Below, in pieces: positions 13,190-17,207 of a stretch of 17,207 nucleotides of DNA. Each line of letters opens with the position of its first letter. Position 1 is the first letter of the stretch. A program made the translations under genes and the position numbers. A model generated the notes under the pieces. That model was given only the letters and a program-made list of their open reading frames with translations. It was not told the origin of the DNA and ran no database searches. This stretch comes from JAWLBW01 sp041687475 (lineage in GTDB: Bacteria > J088 > JAWLBW01). The DNA lies in NCBI GenBank assembly GCA_041687475.1, contig JAWLBW010000068.1, forward strand, positions 1 through 17,207. Reading direction: 5' to 3'.

Positions 13190-13302
13190 GGCGGTCTGCC
13201 TGTTTCCGGCCCTGGCGGGCGGGAAAAGAGAGAGGGTAATTCTTCAGGCTAACAGAACGCGGCGGTGCGGCGAAACCCCGGCTCCTGCAGGGGGCATGAA
13301 AA

Positions 13303-15303
13303 CTACCCCTCGTCGAGCATGGCCAGGAAGTCTTCTTCGGTAATGACGGCGACGCCCAGGTCGCGGGCCTTGTCGAGCTTGCTTCCGGCTTCTTCGCCGG
13401 CGACGACGTAGTTGGTTTTCTTGCTCACGCTGCCCGATACCCGAGCGCCGTGCTTTTCGGCCAGCTCCTGCGCCTCGTTGCGCTTCAGGGTGGGCAGGGT
13501 GCCGGTGAAGACGAAGCTCAGCCCCTGCAGGCGGTTACTGACCGGCGCGGCATCGTGCTGAATGTCGACTTTCGCGTCGAGCAGTTTCCTGATGAATTCC
13601 AGGTTGTGTTCGTCGTCGAAGTAGGCGCGTATGTTGCGGGCAATCTCGGGGCCGACTTCCGGAATGGCGAGCAGTTCTTCTTCGGAAGCCTTTGAGAGTG
13701 CATCGATATCGGGAAAGCGCTTCGACAGAAGGCGCGCCGTGTGATCTCCGACATTGCGTATGCCCAGGGCCCAGATGAAGCGATCGAAGCTGACGGTTTT
13801 GCTTTTCTCAATGGAGGCAAGCAGGTTGCGCGTGCTTTTGTCGCCCATGCGTTCCATGCCGCGCAGCTGGTCGTAGGTCAGGGCGAAGATGTCTGCCGCA
13901 TCGTGAATGAGCCCCTGTTCGAGCAGGGCCAGCACCTGTTTTTCGCCCAGTCCCTCGATGTCGTAGGCGCCGCGCGACACGAAGTGAATGATGCTTTCCG
14001 AGCGCTGCGCCGGGCAGCCGCTGCGGTTGGGGCAGCGCATGATGGCGCCGTCGCGTATGAGGTCGGCGCCGCAGGCCGGGCAGTTGGGCGGAATGCGATA
14101 GGGCGCCGAATCGGGCTTGCGGTGTTCGAGCAGCACCCGCACCACGCTGGGTATGACGTCGCCCGCTCGCTCGATAACGACGGTGTCGCCTTCGCGAATG
14201 TCCTTGCGCTCGATTTCATCCTGGTTGTGCAGGGTGGCGCGGCTGACCGTGACCCCGCCGACCTGCACCGGTTCGAACATGGCGCCCGGGGTTACGGCGC
14301 CTGTTCGTCCGACCGACTCGACAATGCGGCGCAATACCGTCACGGCCTGCCTGGGGGCGAACTTGTAGGCGATCATGAAGCGCGGGCTACGGCTCGTGTA
14401 GCCCAGATCGCGCTGGTAGTCGAAGCGGTCGACCTTGACCACGATGCCGTCGATTTCGTAGTCGATGTCGTCACGTTTGGCTTCAATCTCATGATGGTAG
14501 GCAATGGCCTCTTCGATACCATGCACCTTTTTCGTGTGCGGGTTGAGCTTCAGGCCCCATTCGCGAAAGCGTTCGAAAAGCTCGGACTGGCGCGACAGCG
14601 CTACGCCCTCGAGAGCCCCGGCGCCGTAAAAGAACACGTCGAGCGGCCGCTGCGCGGTGATACGCGTATCGAGCTGCCGGGCCGCTCCCGCCGCCGCGTT
14701 GCGGGGGTTGGCGAACACCTGCTCGCCTGCTTCTTCGCGCTGGCGGTTCATTTCCTGAAAGGCCGTACGGGGCATGTATACTTCGCACCGCGCCTCGATA
14801 AGCGCGGGTGCATTGCCGCGCAGAGACAACGGCAGGGAACGAATGGTTCGCAGGTTGGCCGTGATGTCTTCGCCTTCGGTGCCGTTGCCCCGGGTGGCGC
14901 CCTGCACGAGGCGCCCGTCTTCGTACGTGACATTGGCCGAGAGACCGTCGATCTTGAGCTCGACCGTGTAGTCGATCAGTTCTCCGTCGGGCAGTCCGAT
15001 CTCGCGTCTTACGCGTGCGTCGAACTCGCGTGCCTCGTCTTCGCTGAAGGCGTCTTGAATCGAGAGCATGGGCACCCTATGGGTGATTTTCGCGAAGGCG
15101 CGCGAGGGTTGGGCGCCCACGCGCTGGGTTGGCGAGTCGGGTTCGACCAGATCGGGGTATGCCTGCTCGAGGGCCTGCAGCTCGCGAAACATGCGGTCGT
15201 ACTCGGCATCGGTAACGCTCGGCATGTCGAGTACGTAATAGCGGTAGTTGTGCTCGTCGATCTGGGCGCGCAGGGCGCGCATGCGCTCGGCAGGACTGCT
15301 CAT
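13303..15303 (-). CDS. ligA: NAD-dependent DNA ligase
   Basis: The 666-residue protein is a full-length LigA that seals nicks in replication and repair using NAD+. Domain Ia (EHNYRYYVLDMPSVTDAEYDRM, NMN binding) is at 17-38. The adenylation motif is ELKIDG with Lys117, followed by RGNGTEGEDITANLRTI. The OB-fold region contains GRTGAVTPGA. The four-cysteine zinc finger is Cys408, Cys411, Cys424 and Cys430, with E. coli-like spacing. Helix-hairpin-helix repeats lie around LLAIPEVGPEIARNI, and a C-terminal BRCT domain begins near 588 (GLSFVFTGTLPTLKRNEAQE, with the usual GAxV). The start at ATG 15303 is set by the N-terminal domain; no strong ribosome site is visible. It is divergent from the histidine kinase gene (195 bases between starts). 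Nothing is missing or broken. Confidence 0.98.
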   Translation of the reverse strand: MSSPAERMRALRAQIDEHNYRYYVLDMPSVTDAEYDRMFRELQALEQAYPDLVEPDSPTQRVGAQPSRAFAKITHRVPMLSIQDAFSEDEAREFDARVRREIGLPDGELIDYTVELKIDGLSANVTYEDGRLVQGATRGNGTEGEDITANLRTIRSLPLSLRGNAPALIEARCEVYMPRTAFQEMNRQREEAGEQVFANPRNAAAGAARQLDTRITAQRPLDVFFYGAGALEGVALSRQSELFERFREWGLKLNPHTKKVHGIEEAIAYHHEIEAKRDDIDYEIDGIVVKVDRFDYQRDLGYTSRSPRFMIAYKFAPRQAVTVLRRIVESVGRTGAVTPGAMFEPVQVGGVTVSRATLHNQDEIERKDIREGDTVVIERAGDVIPSVVRVLLEHRKPDSAPYRIPPNCPACGADLIRDGAIMRCPNRSGCPAQRSESIIHFVSRGAYDIEGLGEKQVLALLEQGLIHDAADIFALTYDQLRGMERMGDKSTRNLLASIEKSKTVSFDRFIWALGIRNVGDHTARLLSKRFPDIDALSKASEEELLAIPEVGPEIARNIRAYFDDEHNLEFIRKLLDAKVDIQHDAAPVSNRLQGLSFVFTGTLPTLKRNEAQELAEKHGARVSGSVSKKTNYVVAGEEAGSKLDKARDLGVAVITEEDFLAMLDEG

Positions 15304-15390
15304 CGGTCTCGGCGTGGGTGTGCGGTGTGGATTTTATCGGACAAGTGAACGGCGACCGGGTCGGTGTCTGGCGACTTTCCCATCCGGCGG

Positions 15391-15420
15391 TTGCACGTCC
15401 GTCATACCGGCGTATAGAAT
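15391..15420 (+). promoter_or_regulatory. Candidate sigma-70 promoter for the NtrY-like kinase
   Basis: TTGCAC (15391-15396) is followed by TATAGA (15413-15418, spacer 16) or TAGAAT (15415-15420, spacer 18). The predicted start is near 15426, leaving a leader of about 70 bases before GTG 15499. Confidence 0.5.
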
Positions 15421-15423
15421 GAT

Positions 15424-15449
15424 GGTGCCTCGGGCCTACCCCCGGCACC
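15424..15449 (+). promoter_or_regulatory. Hairpin at the predicted transcript start of the NtrY-like gene
   Basis: GGTGCC (15424-15429) pairs perfectly with GGCACC (15444-15449). A two-base bulge and an inner GGG/CCC pairing give a stem-loop of about 26 bases with no T-run after it. It begins at the predicted start of transcription, so it could be an operator or an mRNA 5' structure. No direct evidence for either. Confidence 0.35.
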
Positions 15450-15498
15450 TGATTCATCCTACTGAGCCGGCGCGAGAGCGTCAACGGTAAACCGGCAC

Positions 15499-17207
15499 GT
15501 GAAACGAGGCTCTTTCCCACTTCCCAGAGACGAACGCCGACGGCGTCGCGTCGAGTACATCGTTATCGCCACGGCGTTTGCGATGCTGGTCGGCCTGTAC
15601 CTGCTCGAGCGCAACTTCTATCGCTTCTCGGTCGACGTCAAGCTGCCGCACAACATGCTCGTGTTCATGTTGATTAACGTGAACCTGCTGTTGCTGCTGC
15701 TGTTGCTGTTCTTTCTCATTCGCAACATCATCAAGCTGGTTATCGAGCGGCGATCGAAGATTGCCTGGAGCAAACTGCGCACGCGGTTGGTGGTGGGCTT
15801 TTCGCTATTTTCGCTCGTGCCCACGGCGCTGCTGTTCTTTCTGACGACCGGCATGATCAAGCGCAGTGTCGAAGACTGGTTCAAGGGGCAGGTAAACAAC
15901 GCCATGCGCCGCTCGGTCGAGGTGGTGCAGACCTACTACCGCGAGAGTCAGGATCGGGCCCTGCATTTTGCGCAGATGGCCGCCGAACGGGTGCAGAACG
16001 AGGGGCTGCTCGAACTCGAAGACGACGGCACCCTTGACGTACGTCTGCAGGAACTCAGGCGCACCTTCGCACTCTGGGGGCTCGAGCTGTACGGGCCCGA
16101 CTTCAACCTGCGCGCTTCGGCGCTCGAAGAGGGGGCGCCCGTCGATATCGCCCGGTTTGCCTTTCCCTTTGCCGACGCCTACGGCGCCGACGACCCGCTG
16201 AAGGCGCCGACGCTCATCGAGACATTCGCCGGCCAGGACATGGCCCGCGCATTCAGTCCCGTCTCGTCGGGGGGGCCCGAAAAGGCCCTGCTGGGTTATG
16301 TCGTGGCCAATGTGGCCATTCAGGAGAACCTGCTCAAGAAGATGGGCCAGGTAAGCCAGGCCTACGACGAATACAATCGTATACGTTCGCTGCAGAGTCC
16401 GCTGAAAACGAGTTACATCTTCACGTTGATCATGGTGTTTGCCATGGTCATTCTGTTGTCGACGTGGATGGGGCTGCACCTGTCCAAGGCCATTTCGGAA
16501 CCCATTCAGGCGCTTGCGCGCGCCACCACGGAAATTTCCCAAGGCAATCTGGGCGTGCGCGTGCCGCCGGCCGGCGATGACGAAATCGGCACCGTGGTCG
16601 ACTCGTTCAACACCATGACCGCCGAGCTGGCGGCCAAGGAAGAGCGCCTGCAGCAGGCCAACCGGGCCCTGAAGGAACGGAACGCCGAGGTCGAGTCGTC
16701 GAAAAGCTATATCGAAGCGGTACTGGCATCGGTGGCCGCCGGCATCATTTCCTTCGACGGCGAGGGGTACATTACGACCATCAACGCCATTGCGGCCGAT
16801 ACCTTCGGCGTCGAGCGCGCAGAGTCGCGCGGCAAGCGGTACGACAGCGTGTTGTCGGGGCAACCCCTCGAGTTGTTGCGCGAAGCCTTCGTGTTGCTTC
16901 ACGGCGGAGCGTCGAGCGTGCAGCGCCAGTGGGTTCTATCGACGGGCGAAGAGGTCAAGACGCTGCTGGTCAACCTGACCGCGATGAAAGGCGAAGAGCG
17001 TGCGCCGTTGGGGGCCGTGCTTGTATTCGACGATCTGACCGAGCTGGTGACCGCGCAGCGGGCCGCGGCCTGGCGCGAGGTGGCGCGGCGCATCGCCCAT
17101 GAAATCAAAAATCCGCTGACGCCTATTCAGCTCTCGGCCCAACGCCTGCGAAAGCGTTACCTGGCGCGCTTTGAAGACGAAGACGGGGTATTCGACGAGT
17201 CTACGCG
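15499..17207 (+). CDS. ntrY: NtrY-like sensor histidine kinase, partial (3' end outside window)
   Basis: 569 residues are visible and the frame is open to the window end. The order is a basic N-terminus, TM1 (20-36), TM2 (53-80, very Leu-rich), TM3 (97-118), a periplasmic sensor region (about 120-300) and TM4 (305-326). HAMP follows (327-380), then PAS (about 402-515) and the HisKA H-box AWREVARRIAHEIKNPLTPIQL, with phospho-acceptor His534. The ATPase domain lies beyond the window. The topology and H-box wording are those of NtrY, the membrane kinase that pairs with NtrX and is tied to nitrogen or redox sensing; the true signal here is unknown. An ntrX-type regulator gene is expected just downstream. 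GTG 15499 is the only start after an in-frame TGA at 15463 that keeps TM1; its ribosome site is poor. This gene is absent from stop-to-stop lists because it has no stop here. Confidence 0.93.
   Translation, partial: MKRGSFPLPRDERRRRRVEYIVIATAFAMLVGLYLLERNFYRFSVDVKLPHNMLVFMLINVNLLLLLLLLFFLIRNIIKLVIERRSKIAWSKLRTRLVVGFSLFSLVPTALLFFLTTGMIKRSVEDWFKGQVNNAMRRSVEVVQTYYRESQDRALHFAQMAAERVQNEGLLELEDDGTLDVRLQELRRTFALWGLELYGPDFNLRASALEEGAPVDIARFAFPFADAYGADDPLKAPTLIETFAGQDMARAFSPVSSGGPEKALLGYVVANVAIQENLLKKMGQVSQAYDEYNRIRSLQSPLKTSYIFTLIMVFAMVILLSTWMGLHLSKAISEPIQALARATTEISQGNLGVRVPPAGDDEIGTVVDSFNTMTAELAAKEERLQQANRALKERNAEVESSKSYIEAVLASVAAGIISFDGEGYITTINAIAADTFGVERAESRGKRYDSVLSGQPLELLREAFVLLHGGASSVQRQWVLSTGEEVKTLLVNLTAMKGEERAPLGAVLVFDDLTELVTAQRAAAWREVARRIAHEIKNPLTPIQLSAQRLRKRYLARFEDEDGVFDEST

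Noticed and set aside
13275..13295. CCCC...GGGG pairing downstream of ligA, considered as a terminator
   Set aside because: Only four GC pairs around a 10-base loop, followed by TTTCG; too weak to call.
15805..16902. 365-codon minus-strand frame opposite the histidine kinase
   Set aside because: The plus strand encodes four membrane helices, HAMP, PAS and the H-box; the minus translation is His/Gly/Arg-rich without motifs.
1..17207. Defence island, phage, transposon or CRISPR content
   Set aside because: No nuclease/helicase/toxin sets, integrase, transposase, terminal repeats or spaced direct repeats were visible on reading both strands; composition looks even throughout.

Overview
This 17.2 kb window reads as ordinary, high-GC (roughly 60-65% by eye) chromosomal DNA from a Gram-negative bacterium. 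An outer-membrane FadL-type porin, signal peptides and lipobox-like sequences, an NAD-dependent DNA ligase and an NtrY-type kinase all point that way. The NtrY-like kinase with four membrane helices, the GIDE-domain/LemA pair and the lipase/FadL pair suggest a proteobacterial or 'deltaproteobacterial-grade' lineage. No rRNA or lineage marker is present, so the phylum is inference only. No tRNA, rRNA, CRISPR array, insertion sequence, integrase or phage gene was found.

Layout from left to right. (1) 86-1483 (+): a secreted or lipid-anchored zinc metalloprotease resembling peptidase family M30. It is followed by a 340-base gap with a degenerate inverted repeat and two good intrinsic terminators facing each other. 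(2) 5287-1824 (-): a surface lipoprotein lipase of the VolA/Pla-1 type followed by an outer-membrane FadL channel. They lie 8 bases apart, or overlap as ATGA if the earlier fadL start is used. Upstream is a promoter whose -35 and spacer lie inside a 30-bp inverted repeat. (3) 6436-5543 (-) and 6474-7751 (+): a LACTB2-like metallo-beta-lactamase-fold hydrolase and a MOFRL-type glycerate 2-kinase, divergent with only 37 bases between starts. (4) 8395-7832 (-): a bacterial-type cysteine dioxygenase. (5) 8465-11203 (+): a tightly packed unit of a GIDE-domain membrane protein with an EF-hand-like insertion, a LemA-family protein and a MarR-family regulator. (6) 11318-12843 (+): pirin and an NADPH-dependent FMN reductase, ATGA-overlapped. 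They lie behind a sigma-70-like promoter covered by an AATAGTTC-n6-GAATTATT inverted repeat. (7) 13189-12854 (-): a small membrane protein with two separated CxxC knuckles. (8) 15303-13303 (-) ligA, and from 15499 (+) an ntrY-like kinase gene cut by the window end.

How the genes probably work together. The lipase would release fatty acids at the cell surface and FadL would import them. The pirin/reductase operon looks like a quinone or electrophile response module controlled by the MarR protein encoded just upstream. The GIDE/LemA pair is a conserved but poorly understood membrane module. It is the part of this window with the most unexplained protein sequence: about 255 N-terminal residues without a recognised domain, plus an EF-hand loop inserted in the GIDE domain. 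I saw no clear sign of a defence island or recent horizontal transfer.
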